A DNA stretch of 57,766 nucleotides from a bacterium. GTDB taxonomy: Bacteria > Bdellovibrionota_C > UBA2361 > SZUA-149 > JAQTWB01. Location of the stretch: positions 1 through 57,766 of the forward strand of contig JAQTWB010000011.1 of the NCBI GenBank assembly GCA_028689495.1, given 5' to 3'. Positions within the stretch are counted from its first letter, which is position 1. Each line of letters opens with the position of its first letter. Positions 8,051 to 16,145 of this stretch are shown one piece after another. A model generated the notes under the pieces. That model did no database searches, was not told the origin of the DNA, and saw only the letters and a list, made by a program, of their open reading frames with translations. A program made the position numbers and the translations under genes.

Positions 8051-9703
8051 ATGTTGAAAAAAGTTGCAGTTTTCGCAGTTATGTTTGTGTCCTTGGTGGC
8101 TCCGGTTCAAAGTTACGCTTGGGGCTGGAAGCCCTGGAGATGGATGCGTTACGAACCAGAAACGGTCACAAGTAAACGTGTGGTCGTCGTCCCCAAGCTT
8201 TCGGCCGGAATTCAGGACAGTCCATTTGCTGTAGCCCTTGATGATGGAAGAGTAGCAGTTTTTTATTCCAGAACCAGCGATGAATACATTGATACCTTGG
8301 GTCAGTGGGTAAATGCTCGCCGTATTTGGGTGACCTACAGTAAGAATACAGGCGATTATGAACAGGTGGGTTCGGAGTTTAATGATGGTGATACCCATCT
8401 TATTACTTCGCTTTCTCCGCTGATGCTGAATGTCGGACGCTTTTCTCCGGGTGTAATCAAAGCTAATGCCAGCTTGTGGTACATGTATTATGTGCAGCAC
8501 AACAGCGCGACAAATATTGCGACGATAAACTATGCCACGATGGATGCCTCTGATCCCTTAAATGAAAAAAATCCTGGTTCCAAATGGACGAATGTCGCAC
8601 CAGTTCAGTTGGGTGCTGAGGTTTTTAAGGTTGCTGAAGCCGCGACGGTGACACCAGTAAAAATTGGGGCAAATCTGTACTTGTATTTTGTTGCGCGAGC
8701 GAAAAATGGAGTGCGAGGTCTTTATCGCATGGTTCAGGACGGAGCTGTTTACAACAAGTTTAAGAATCTGGAACTTGTATTTTCCGATAACGAAGTAGAT
8801 GGCCGTGTCTCGGTCTTGCCGGCAAGCAAGTATGGATATAACGCCGGGACGGTGTTTTATGTTTATTCGAAAGCACTGAGTTCTTACCCCAGTCCAGCGG
8901 ACCCCGCCGTGGCCACTGCGGTGAGCTCCGGATATGAAGGCCCAAATGCGATATATCTGGCGGTTTCTGCTGATGGTGCGACCAAGTGGCGACGACCAGC
9001 GTCGGGGAAAGGGATGCTAAATGAATATGCGGGAGGCTTTGCTTTAGGTGCCCCGACAGGGAATGTGCCAATATTATACGCTTCAGCCTATGCCAAAAGC
9101 GGAACTCCGGAAGCGTTCGACAAACACCGAACCTGGAGTCCGTACCTGGCATTTCTTGATGACGGGTGGGGTGGTGTGGTTGGACGAATGTATTACGCCG
9201 GGAATCAGGATCCTCGGGCTGAGGGCAAGACATATGAGGCCGGTGTGATTGGGCAAATAAAGGTTGAAGATAATATTGTTTTTGAGGCTGCCAGTGCCGA
9301 TTCTTCCGTGGATGATATGTATAATGCCGGGACCCGTAGATTGTTGATTTCGGCAAATGATACAGTTGGGTTTGTTTCCAGCGTTTTGAACTTAACGGCT
9401 ACTCCACCCGGGGCGGTCCTTGAGCGTGCGGTGACTACCGCGGGAGATTTTTATCCGCTATTACCGAATGAGGGAAATGTGCCTGTAACTCCCGTTCCGG
9501 CTCTTGGAGAAGCTGCAACTGCACCGACTGGTTACAGCGCACCTGATGGACTGAATCTGGAACAGGCGGCGGTTGCTTCTGTAATTGTTGAGAGTGCACC
9601 ACAGAGCATGCTGGAACAGCAAGGTGATTTGAATTATGAGGTCAACCTAGAGGAGACAGAGTCTAGTGGTAGTGGTAGTAGTGGTAGTGAGAGCGAAGAA
9701 TAA
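8051..9703 (+). CDS. Secreted protein of the Tad-like cluster, possible beta-propeller fold
   Basis: A 550-residue protein with a clear signal peptide (MLKKVAVFAVMFVSLVAPVQ, cleavage probably after SYA). The mature part has repeated short patterns such as DDGRVAVFYSRT, WYMYYVQHN and YLYFVARAKNG that resemble blades of sialidase-like or glycoside-hydrolase-family-43-like propellers. I see no sialidase Asp-box, so an enzymatic role is not claimed. The C-terminus is Pro-rich (near residue 480) and then a Ser/Gly/Glu tail (residues ~535-550). It follows the TadG-like gene by 102 bases on the same strand and may be a pilus-associated adhesin or exported cargo (inference). A terminator-like hairpin follows its stop. 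Confidence 0.6.
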   Translation: MLKKVAVFAVMFVSLVAPVQSYAWGWKPWRWMRYEPETVTSKRVVVVPKLSAGIQDSPFAVALDDGRVAVFYSRTSDEYIDTLGQWVNARRIWVTYSKNTGDYEQVGSEFNDGDTHLITSLSPLMLNVGRFSPGVIKANASLWYMYYVQHNSATNIATINYATMDASDPLNEKNPGSKWTNVAPVQLGAEVFKVAEAATVTPVKIGANLYLYFVARAKNGVRGLYRMVQDGAVYNKFKNLELVFSDNEVDGRVSVLPASKYGYNAGTVFYVYSKALSSYPSPADPAVATAVSSGYEGPNAIYLAVSADGATKWRRPASGKGMLNEYAGGFALGAPTGNVPILYASAYAKSGTPEAFDKHRTWSPYLAFLDDGWGGVVGRMYYAGNQDPRAEGKTYEAGVIGQIKVEDNIVFEAASADSSVDDMYNAGTRRLLISANDTVGFVSSVLNLTATPPGAVLERAVTTAGDFYPLLPNEGNVPVTPVPALGEAATAPTGYSAPDGLNLEQAAVASVIVESAPQSMLEQQGDLNYEVNLEETESSGSGSSGSESEE

Positions 9704-9716
9704 ATTGGTTGCTTGT

Positions 9717-9744
9717 GCAGCTCGTCGCATATGCGATGAGCTGC
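9717..9744 (+). terminator. 14-bp palindromic terminator-like hairpin
   Basis: The palindrome GCAGCTCGTCGCAT / ATGCGATGAGCTGC (one mismatched pair) is followed by GGTTTT. It sits 14 bases after the stop of the secreted protein and about 210 bases before the end of the convergent cysE gene, so it probably ends the Tad-cluster transcript. Confidence 0.65.
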
Positions 9745-9953
9745 GGTTTTCGTAAGTAATTATGAGTAGTCAAGAAAACTTCCTCTCAGCCCTGCGGCTA
9801 TCGATCGACCGGCTACATAAAGTCATTTCCTTGTTCATGGCGAAGAGACGTTGTAGACCAAGAAGCGAGGAGAGTTTTTCCAGCTGGAATAGTTCTGGAG
9901 CTAACGAAAGTATTCTCGTTTAAAGGTTGTGTGATATTCCTCGGCTTTATCTC

Positions 9954-10595
9954 TCAGCCTTTCTGCTCTACCTTTCGTTCGATGCTTCTGACGCGCCTCG
10001 CCAGTTTGACAATTCGCTTTCTAATCGGATCGGGCAGGTGCATGGTATCGACTCTTTCTGTCACCTTGACCCCGTGTTGACGAACGACGCGGGCGGGATT
10101 GCCGACGACCACAGAATCAGGGGGTACGTTTTTTGTAACAACAGCGCCGCCGCCAATCTGTGAATTGTTACCGATGTGCAGTGGCCCAAAGAGTTTGGCG
10201 CCGGCGCCGATGATCACATCGTCACCAATTGTCGGGTGACGTTTTCCCGGATTAAGGCTTGTGCCGCCGAGAGTCACCTGGTGGTAGATGATGACGTTGT
10301 TGCCGATTTCGGCGGTTTCGCCAATAACAACGCCGCTTCCGTGGTCGAAGAAAACGCCTTGGCCGATTTTTGCTCCGGGATGAATTTCAAGTCCCGTGAA
10401 GAAGCGCGAAATCTGGGAGATTAACCTTGGCAGAAACGGCACATTCATATTCCAGAGTGCATGGGCCAGACGATGGAGAATTAGCGCGTGAACGCCCTGG
10501 TAGAGAATGACTTCGCAGGAAGCGAAAGGTCGGCCTTTAAGCGCCGGATCGCCCCGGAGGGCGGCGCGAAAGTCATCGATTATCCAAAGCGACAT
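9954..10595 (-). CDS. cysE: Serine O-acetyltransferase
   Basis: A 213-residue enzyme of the short (Bacillus-like) CysE class, making O-acetylserine from serine and acetyl-CoA. The left-handed beta-helix hexapeptide repeats are visible from about residue 70: [41 protein letters not shown], then [20 protein letters not shown] and the terminal GNPARVV. The catalytic His of the DHGSG motif is present. The long N-terminal domain of the enterobacterial enzyme is lacking. It lies 22 bases downstream of cysK in the same direction, so the two steps of cysteine synthesis form an operon and may form the cysteine synthase complex. Confidence 0.93.
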   Translation of the reverse strand: MSLWIIDDFRAALRGDPALKGRPFASCEVILYQGVHALILHRLAHALWNMNVPFLPRLISQISRFFTGLEIHPGAKIGQGVFFDHGSGVVIGETAEIGNNVIIYHQVTLGGTSLNPGKRHPTIGDDVIIGAGAKLFGPLHIGNNSQIGGGAVVTKNVPPDSVVVGNPARVVRQHGVKVTERVDTMHLPDPIRKRIVKLARRVRSIERKVEQKG

Positions 10596-10617
10596 ATCTT
10601 AGTCCTAGAGTTGAACC

Positions 10618-11547
10618 TTAGAGTCCAGGATTGGTGGCAGCGGGAGCTGGCTCGAACAACACGGTTGAAAGATAGCGCTCTCCGGTATCAGGTAGGACTG
10701 TGATAATGCGCGCTTCTGGATCTTCCGCTGCGACTTGCCAGCAACCGGCAAGTGCGGCCCCACACGATATACCACAGACGATGCCTTCGGTAAGTGCGAG
10801 CTTTTTGGCTTGACTTATTGCATCGTCGTTGCTGACGGTGACGACCTGATCGATGAGAGACTGGTCGAGAATTGTCGGAATGAATCCTGCACCAATGCCT
10901 TGAATTTTGTGAGGTCCCGGCTGTCCACCAGAAAGAACTGGCGAATGGGTCGGCTCGACGGCAACGATTTTTATCTTCGGATTCTTTTCTTTGAGATATC
11001 GTCCGGCGCCAGTCAGTGTGCCGCCAGTGCCAACGCCGAATACTGCGTAGTCGATTTTGCCGTCCATTTGTTCCCAAATTTCCGGACCAGTTGTCTGGTA
11101 GTGAATTTCAACGTTACCGGGGTTGGAAAACTGATCGGGCATAAAGGCGCCCTCATCGGCGCAAAGTTCTTCGGCGCGAGCCAATGCGCCTTTCATACCC
11201 TTGCTACCTTCGGTGAGAATAATCTCCGCGCCGAGGAACTCCATCATTCGGCGGCGCTCAATCGACATTGTCTCCGGCATGGTGAGAATCAGACGATAAC
11301 CACGGATGCGGCTTATCCAGGCCAGTCCAATGCCGGTATTGCCGCTTGTCGGCTCGACAATCAGGTCGCCTGGTTTGATCATTCCTTCTCTTTCTGCCAG
11401 GCGAATCATCCCCCAGGCGGTGCGACATTTGACGCAGGAAAGCGGGTTAAAACTCTCAAGTTTGCCGGAAATGTTGAAATCCGGGGCATATCGCGCGAGG
11501 TTGACAGTTGGTGTTCGGCCGATGGTGTCGATTAGAGAAGTATACAT
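10618..11547 (-). CDS. cysK: Cysteine synthase A (O-acetylserine sulfhydrylase)
   Basis: A 309-residue PLP enzyme forming cysteine from O-acetylserine and sulfide. Clear signatures are NPLSCVKCRTAWGMI, in which the Lys forms the PLP Schiff base (the same S-x-V-K-C-R as in E. coli CysK), PTSGNTGIGLAWIS, the PLP-phosphate loop GVGTGGTLTGAG, and LPDTGERYLST near the C-terminus. Length is normal. It is the first gene of a cysK-cysE unit. Its upstream interval (11548-11712) holds a REP-like palindrome. Confidence 0.95.
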   Translation of the reverse strand: MYTSLIDTIGRTPTVNLARYAPDFNISGKLESFNPLSCVKCRTAWGMIRLAEREGMIKPGDLIVEPTSGNTGIGLAWISRIRGYRLILTMPETMSIERRRMMEFLGAEIILTEGSKGMKGALARAEELCADEGAFMPDQFSNPGNVEIHYQTTGPEIWEQMDGKIDYAVFGVGTGGTLTGAGRYLKEKNPKIKIVAVEPTHSPVLSGGQPGPHKIQGIGAGFIPTILDQSLIDQVVTVSNDDAISQAKKLALTEGIVCGISCGAALAGCWQVAAEDPEARIITVLPDTGERYLSTVLFEPAPAATNPGL

Positions 11548-11649
11548 AAGGTTCTGACCACGGTTGTTGGTTAATAGACCTGATGTTTTTACACGACAGG
11601 GCCGTTTAAGGCGATCTTAAAATTTCTATTTTGGCGTGTTGATGTAATT

Positions 11650-11674
11650 GTAGGGGCGCCTCGAGAGGCGCCCG
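11650..11674 (+). repeat. REP-like palindrome with GTAG head, copy 1
   Basis: Bases read GTAGG followed by GGCGCCTC-GA-GAGGCGCC and CG: a perfect 9-bp GC-rich stem preceded by GTAG. It differs at one base from 19339-19363. It lies between the convergent-side end of the acyl-CoA synthetase gene and the cysK start. GTAG plus an imperfect palindrome is the standard form of REP sequences recognised by RAYT transposases, one of which is encoded at 26151. Confidence 0.7.
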
Positions 11675-11712
11675 CTTATACCCATCGTTACCAGCGGTGT
11701 GTCGATGCTGCA

Positions 11713-13677
11713 TCACTCGGCTGCATCGTCGGGGTAAAGTGCGTCGATTTCCGTCGCGTATTTTTCGGCGATTGTCTTTCGCTTTAGTTTCAAGGTCGGG
11801 GTCAGCATACCGTTATCAGGGGTGAAATCCTCGGCGATTATCGCAAATTCGGCAATTTGTTCATATTTGGCGAAGTCATCAAGGCAGCTGTCGATTTCCT
11901 GGCGCAAAAGTTTGGCGATGACATCCGAAGCAGCGAAGTTGTCCTGCTCGATTTCCAGACTATTGCGGCGCAGCCACTCGCGGATATTGTCGGTCTCCAG
12001 TGTGATGAGAGCTGTCAGGTAAGGTTTGTTGTCACCGTAAACCATCACGTTTGAGATATAGGGGATGGTTTTAATTTTCTGTTCGATGTTTGCCGGGGAA
12101 ATATTCTTTCCACCAGCGGTAACAATCAGGCTTTTTTTGCGGTCGGTGATGTAGAGGTATCCATCGGGGTCGAGCCTGCCGATGTCACCGGTGTGGAACC
12201 ATCCTTCAATCCAAGCCTCGGCTGTCTGGTGTGGGCGCTTCCAGTAGCCAAGGGCGACGTTGGCGCCGCGGACTAGTATCTCTCCGTCCTGTTCGTTTAT
12301 TTTGACTTCAACATCAGGGAAGAGTCGACCGACAGAGCCGATGCGCCAGTGTTCGGGTGTATTGGAGCTCATCGCCGGAGTAGTTTCCGTCAGTCCATAA
12401 CCTTCGCAGATTTGCACTCCGAGAGACTCAAAAAATCTGAGAACCGACACGCCGATTGGAGCTCCGCCGGAAATACAGTAGGCGAGGTTTTTGCCGAAAA
12501 TCTTTTTCATCGCTAGCCGTACCAGCATCGCACTGGAGACCGAGCGCGCCTTGATGAGAAGTTTGCCGAAGGCATCAGCTCCGCTTGTGTCAAGTCGTTG
12601 TGTTGCACGGTGATTGAGGATGCCCCAGGCAATAAGCCTTTGCACTGGTCCGCCGCCCGGATTTTTCAAGCCGCTCATAAGTTTTTCAAACAGTCGCGGC
12701 ACGGAGGGGAAGATAAGAGGGGAGCTTTCGCTGAGGTCGCTGAACATCTGGCTGGCGACAAATCGCGGCCGCTTGTTGTCGACTACAGTGGGGAAAATCA
12801 GCTCGCCGCCGACTGATAAGGCCGCATAGGCAATTAACCGGGCAAATGAATGCGCAAGCGGCAGGAAGAGGAATACGCCGTTACCACTACCGACAAGCCG
12901 GGACTCAGCGACCATTTGCAACATCGCCAGATGGTTTTCATGTGATTGGATTACCCCTTTAGGTGCTCCGGTTGTTCCTGAGGTGTAGACAATCGAGGCC
13001 AGGTCATTGCGGGTGAGAGATGAGATTTGCTCACTGGCGGGAGTCTTCACGATATCCTCAAGATGCAGACAGCCGACTGCGCCGGATAGTTCGACTTTTT
13101 CAAAGGAGATAATGTATCCGAGGGAGATTGTTTGTATGCCACCAGGTTGTTCTTCTGTTTCCGGAATGACGATTGGTGCTGTCAGGCAGGCATTAATTTT
13201 GGCAAATAGTTCTTCGTTCTCAACAAAAACGACATTCGCTTCGGACTCCCAGAGTATGAAGCCTGCTTCTCCGGGACTGACTGTCTGGTAAACAGGAGTC
13301 GAGATTGCGCCGAGGTAGAGTATTGCCAGATCGGCAATTACCCATTCGGCACGTGTGGAGGAAAAGATCGCGACCCGGTCACCTTTTTTTACGCCCGCCG
13401 TGTTGTTCAGCCAGCTGGCAAGGGCTGCGACCCTCGCCATGGTTTCGCTCCATGAAAGCACTTCCCAGGAGGCGGCAGGTGAATTGCGAAAACGCAGGCA
13501 AGGAGCTTGGCCCTGGTCGCCTGAAATCGTCTGGAACAACTCGGGCAGAGAATTGCTCTGGCGCAGTCGTTCCAGTATCCGCTCGTCTGTTGCGGTGAGC
13601 GATGATGCAGCATTTGACCGTAGCCCGACAGAGGAATGAGGATTGCCTGTCAGCGATGGGCTTTGGTTATTTGTCAT
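11713..13677 (-). CDS. Long-chain fatty-acid-CoA ligase (FadD15/AMP-dependent synthetase family)
   Basis: A 654-residue adenylate-forming enzyme that activates fatty acids to acyl-CoA. Motifs in order: YTSGTTGAPKGV (P-loop of the family, about residue 233), ISGGAPIG, EGYGLTETTP, the WFHTGDIG motif, DRKKSLIVTAGGKNISP, and a C-terminal LTPTLKLKRK whose Lys is the likely adenylation residue. The overall order and length match the eukaryote-like FadD15/AcsA-long-chain group. It starts 5 bases after the purM stop on the same strand, so the two are probably cotranscribed although their pathways are unrelated. Confidence 0.88.
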   Translation of the reverse strand: MTNNQSPSLTGNPHSSVGLRSNAASSLTATDERILERLRQSNSLPELFQTISGDQGQAPCLRFRNSPAASWEVLSWSETMARVAALASWLNNTAGVKKGDRVAIFSSTRAEWVIADLAILYLGAISTPVYQTVSPGEAGFILWESEANVVFVENEELFAKINACLTAPIVIPETEEQPGGIQTISLGYIISFEKVELSGAVGCLHLEDIVKTPASEQISSLTRNDLASIVYTSGTTGAPKGVIQSHENHLAMLQMVAESRLVGSGNGVFLFLPLAHSFARLIAYAALSVGGELIFPTVVDNKRPRFVASQMFSDLSESSPLIFPSVPRLFEKLMSGLKNPGGGPVQRLIAWGILNHRATQRLDTSGADAFGKLLIKARSVSSAMLVRLAMKKIFGKNLAYCISGGAPIGVSVLRFFESLGVQICEGYGLTETTPAMSSNTPEHWRIGSVGRLFPDVEVKINEQDGEILVRGANVALGYWKRPHQTAEAWIEGWFHTGDIGRLDPDGYLYITDRKKSLIVTAGGKNISPANIEQKIKTIPYISNVMVYGDNKPYLTALITLETDNIREWLRRNSLEIEQDNFAASDVIAKLLRQEIDSCLDDFAKYEQIAEFAIIAEDFTPDNGMLTPTLKLKRKTIAEKYATEIDALYPDDAAE

Positions 13678-13682
13678 GGCAC

Positions 13683-14930
13683 CTATAGAAGATAGTTAAA
13701 AGTTCCCAACCCACTACTGATTGTAACCTGATTGTCGGTTTCACTGCCGCTGTTTTTTTCGACATGGCCGATAATCTTTGCAGAAATTCCAAGCTCTTTT
13801 GCCATAGTGTCAATCAGGGCAAAGTGTCGCTCTTCGAGGAACAGCTCGATACGGTGCCCCATGTTAAAAACGCGGTACATTTCACTGCTGCTGACCTCTC
13901 CATACTTTTGGATGAGAGAAAAGAGCGGAGGAACTGGAAAAAGATCGTTTTTTATATAGTGATTTCCGCGGCCAAAGCGTAGGTTCTTTGTCTGGCCGCC
14001 TCCTGTATTGTGGATTACACCGTGCACTTCCTGACCAAGAACGGAGTAAATACGGGCGAGGAGTGGAGCAAAGGTTCGAGTTGGAGAAGCCAGGGCTTCG
14101 CCAACGCTCATGCCAGCAAGTTCGGCAGGGGTGTCCGTTGCCTTAAACGGGCCGACATAGGCGACATCACTGCTTAAGCCGGGGTCGATGATTTCCGGGT
14201 ATCGTGCGGCATTTTCTTTCGCCAGCATACAGTGTCGGGCCAGAGTCAGGCCGTTTGAGGCGATCGAGGAGTTATCTGATTTTTCGTAGACGGTGCGGCC
14301 GGTGTTGGCCAGTCCGACAATTATGTCGCCTGGGCGGACGTTGTCGGTGCTTATAAGGTTTTCGGCCTTGATTCGGCCGGCCATAACGGCATCAACGACC
14401 AGAGTGCGCACTGTGTCGCCGCAGTCGGCGGTTTCTCCGCCCATGAGGTCGATGTTGATATCGTAGGATTTTAACATCTCCGTCAATTCGGCGTAGGACG
14501 ACATGATTTCGCTCAGTGCTTCGTCGGTTATTAGTCGTGCATTTCGGCCGATGGTGTTTGATATCTGCAGGCGCTCAGGTCGGCCGATACAGAAGATGTC
14601 GTCGAGATTCATCACCAGGGCATCCTGGGCCAGGCCGCGAAACCACTTCAGGTCCCCGGTTTCCTGGGCCATGAGGTAGGCGACGATGCACTTTGTGCCA
14701 GCGCCATCAGCGTGGAGGAAAGAGCGATATGTGGGGTCTCCAGCGATGTCATCACTGAAGCTGGCAAAATATGAGTGATTGGAGGCCAAGCCGGCCTGGG
14801 CCAGCGCTTTATGAACACCTGTTTTTTTGGCTGAGGCACCAAGTTGCTGATATTTGTCAGTGGACACGCGTAGTTCTCCAAATAAACTGTCTATGTCAGA
14901 GGGAGCAAAGGTATAACCCGGAAAATGCAC
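13683..14930 (-). CDS. purM: Phosphoribosylformylglycinamidine cyclo-ligase (AIR synthase), long type
   Basis: A 415-residue PurM-family protein, about 70 residues longer than the usual proteobacterial enzyme. It has FLHADGAGTKCIVAYLMAQE, AQDALVMNLDDIFCIG, STIGRN-like NTIGRN, LMGGETADCGDTVRTLVVDA, DIIVGLANTGRTVYE, SNGLTLARH and HNTGGGQTKNLRF. This motif set is the one I know from Bacteroidetes PurM rather than from E. coli PurM. The enzyme closes the imidazole ring of FGAM to AIR in purine synthesis, using ATP. The gene heads a two-gene unit with the acyl-CoA ligase and is divergent from a small membrane protein at 15135. Confidence 0.88.
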   Translation of the reverse strand: MHFPGYTFAPSDIDSLFGELRVSTDKYQQLGASAKKTGVHKALAQAGLASNHSYFASFSDDIAGDPTYRSFLHADGAGTKCIVAYLMAQETGDLKWFRGLAQDALVMNLDDIFCIGRPERLQISNTIGRNARLITDEALSEIMSSYAELTEMLKSYDINIDLMGGETADCGDTVRTLVVDAVMAGRIKAENLISTDNVRPGDIIVGLANTGRTVYEKSDNSSIASNGLTLARHCMLAKENAARYPEIIDPGLSSDVAYVGPFKATDTPAELAGMSVGEALASPTRTFAPLLARIYSVLGQEVHGVIHNTGGGQTKNLRFGRGNHYIKNDLFPVPPLFSLIQKYGEVSSSEMYRVFNMGHRIELFLEERHFALIDTMAKELGISAKIIGHVEKNSGSETDNQVTISSGLGTFNYLL

Positions 14931-15066
14931 GTAAGTTTACGGCCGAAACAGACTTCACAACTTCACGACGGGATTACATACAACATCTGGGCTAGAGGTT
15001 CCGGTACCAGTTAACGAACTGTTTGTCGATTCCGGATAGTCTGTTCATACTGGTCAGAGACAGTTT

Positions 15067-15095
15067 TCTGAAGTAGGAAGTTTCTCTGAAGTAGG
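15067..15095 (+). promoter_or_regulatory. Direct repeat in the purM / small-membrane-protein divergent region
   Basis: TCTGAAGTAGG occurs at 15067-15077 and again at 15085-15095, with centres 18 bases apart, 40 bases before the start of the small membrane protein. It could be a tandem operator or simply a short duplication; nothing else in the sequence decides. Confidence 0.3.
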
Positions 15096-15134
15096 GATTT
15101 GGAAAGTAAACGTAATATTCAGAGGAATAACCGC

Positions 15135-15365
15135 ATGGAAAAGAAGGAAATCGAAGTAGCGCTGAAGAAAACCGCCGCGGATATGAAGAAACGTATCGAA
15201 GATGCTCCGGTTCCAGCGTTTTTTGTCGGGATGTTTGCCGGAGTTGTCCTAGCGGTTGCGCCTCGCGGAGTATTTTTTTTGTTGCTGTTGATGATTATCT
15301 CGGCCGGTATTATCTGGCACCTCGGCGAAGAAGGAGAGAAGAAGGAAGCCGAGAAAATAGAGTAG
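15135..15365 (+). CDS. Small membrane protein, charged N-terminus and one or two TM segments
   Basis: A 76-residue protein with an N-terminal amphipathic Lys/Glu-rich segment (residues 1-27), a hydrophobic stretch VPAFFVGMFAGVVLAVAP and then VFFLLLLMIISAGIIWHL, and a Glu/Lys-rich tail. The two hydrophobic segments are separated by a short RG turn, so a hairpin topology is likely. ATG at 15135 follows AGAGGAATAACCGC, a good ribosome-binding site. I do not recognise a named family. It is divergent from purM and has no same-strand partner. Confidence 0.65.
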   Translation: MEKKEIEVALKKTAADMKKRIEDAPVPAFFVGMFAGVVLAVAPRGVFFLLLLMIISAGIIWHLGEEGEKKEAEKIE

Positions 15366-15401
15366 AAAGATTTATTCGGGCTATAGCGGGTTATCCCTGC
15401 G

Positions 15402-15605
15402 CTAATTCTCCTGGGTTGTAAATTTGTCCGGAGGAGTGGTTTCTGCGTGCAGCAAACGAAACTCTTCGAGAAATACTAATATTTGTTCTACCGACAGGGT
15501 GCTGCAGTAGGAGAGGTATTCGTCACTGAAGTACTGGACGGCCTTGACTTTTTCGGTCGCTCTTTGTTCAGAGTTTCCTGCTTCAGTTATTTTTTTTTTG
15601 TTCAT
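15402..15605 (-). CDS. 67-residue partner of the nucleotidyltransferase gene
   Basis: A small, acidic to neutral protein beginning MNKKKITEAGNSEQRATEKV, with a probable helical core (VEQILVFLEEFRLLHAE). Its start codon is 1 base beyond the stop of the nucleotidyltransferase gene (stop at 15607, start at 15605), so the two are coupled. The arrangement resembles two-gene nucleotidyltransferase modules where the partner is small, but I recognise no antitoxin family in it. It lacks a clear HTH. Confidence 0.55.
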   Translation of the reverse strand: MNKKKITEAGNSEQRATEKVKAVQYFSDEYLSYCSTLSVEQILVFLEEFRLLHAETTPPDKFTTQEN

Positions 15606-15606
15606 T

Positions 15607-16071
15607 TTAAGCTGTGAGCCTCAGTAGAGCGGCCACATCAGACAGATCCTGCGGGCGAGCACTGTTTTTTTTCATTTCAATAAGCGCTGTTCGTGATACT
15701 AAGGGCAGATTTTCTCCGCGGAACTGGATATTTATCGTTTCGGTGCAGTTCAGGTCGGTGGTTAAAACAATGTCGACGACTTCCCCTGGATTATTGCCAT
15801 TGATGAATCCCCATGCGGCCATATTCTTTTCGTTGAGGTAATGTTCTCTGTTGAGATATACATCCCTCCCAGATACCGGTATCCGTGATGTTAAGCCAAT
15901 CGAGTTTAACGCCTCGTTGGCCCGAATAAAAAAAATCTCCTCGAATGGCAGGATGATATCGACATCTAGTGTCCCTCTGGTCGCTCCATGAAGGGAGACC
16001 GCGTATCCGCCGACCAGCGCGAACCTGACATCATGGGAGCGAAGAGCACGGCAAACGGTTAAAAGAAACAT
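15607..16071 (-). CDS. Nucleotidyltransferase-fold protein (AbiEii / DUF6036-like)
   Basis: A 154-residue protein with the nucleotidyltransferase core near its start: FALVGGYAVSLHGATRGTLD followed by VDIIL, i.e. G-G-x-(9-12)-R-x-T-x-D-x-D, with two carboxylates for metal binding, then a second acidic motif EVVDIVL. Such minimal enzymes transfer nucleotides to small molecules, RNA or proteins, and relatives such as AbiEii act as toxins. The short length fits a minimal nucleotidyltransferase. It lies 75 bases downstream of transketolase across a 13-bp repeat array and is followed at once by a 67-residue ORF. Toxin function is an inference only. Confidence 0.75.
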   Translation of the reverse strand: MFLLTVCRALRSHDVRFALVGGYAVSLHGATRGTLDVDIILPFEEIFFIRANEALNSIGLTSRIPVSGRDVYLNREHYLNEKNMAAWGFINGNNPGEVVDIVLTTDLNCTETINIQFRGENLPLVSRTALIEMKKNSARPQDLSDVAALLRLTA

Positions 16072-16083
16072 AGGCCCACCGAG

Positions 16084-16135
16084 AATCAGTTTAACGAATC
16101 AGTTTAACGAATCAGTTTAGCGAATCAGTTTAACG
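16084..16135. repeat. Four tandem copies of a 13-bp repeat
   Basis: The unit AATCAGTTTAACG occurs four times head to tail (16084, 16097, 16110, 16123; the third has one G for A), followed by a degenerate remnant up to the transketolase stop at 16146. It fills nearly the whole gap between transketolase and the nucleotidyltransferase gene, directly upstream of the latter's start codon on the minus strand. Confidence 0.95.
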
Positions 16136-16145
16136 ATAAGTTTGT

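Noticed and set aside
16084-16135. CRISPR array
   Set aside because: The 13-bp units are directly adjacent without spacers, so this is a simple tandem repeat.
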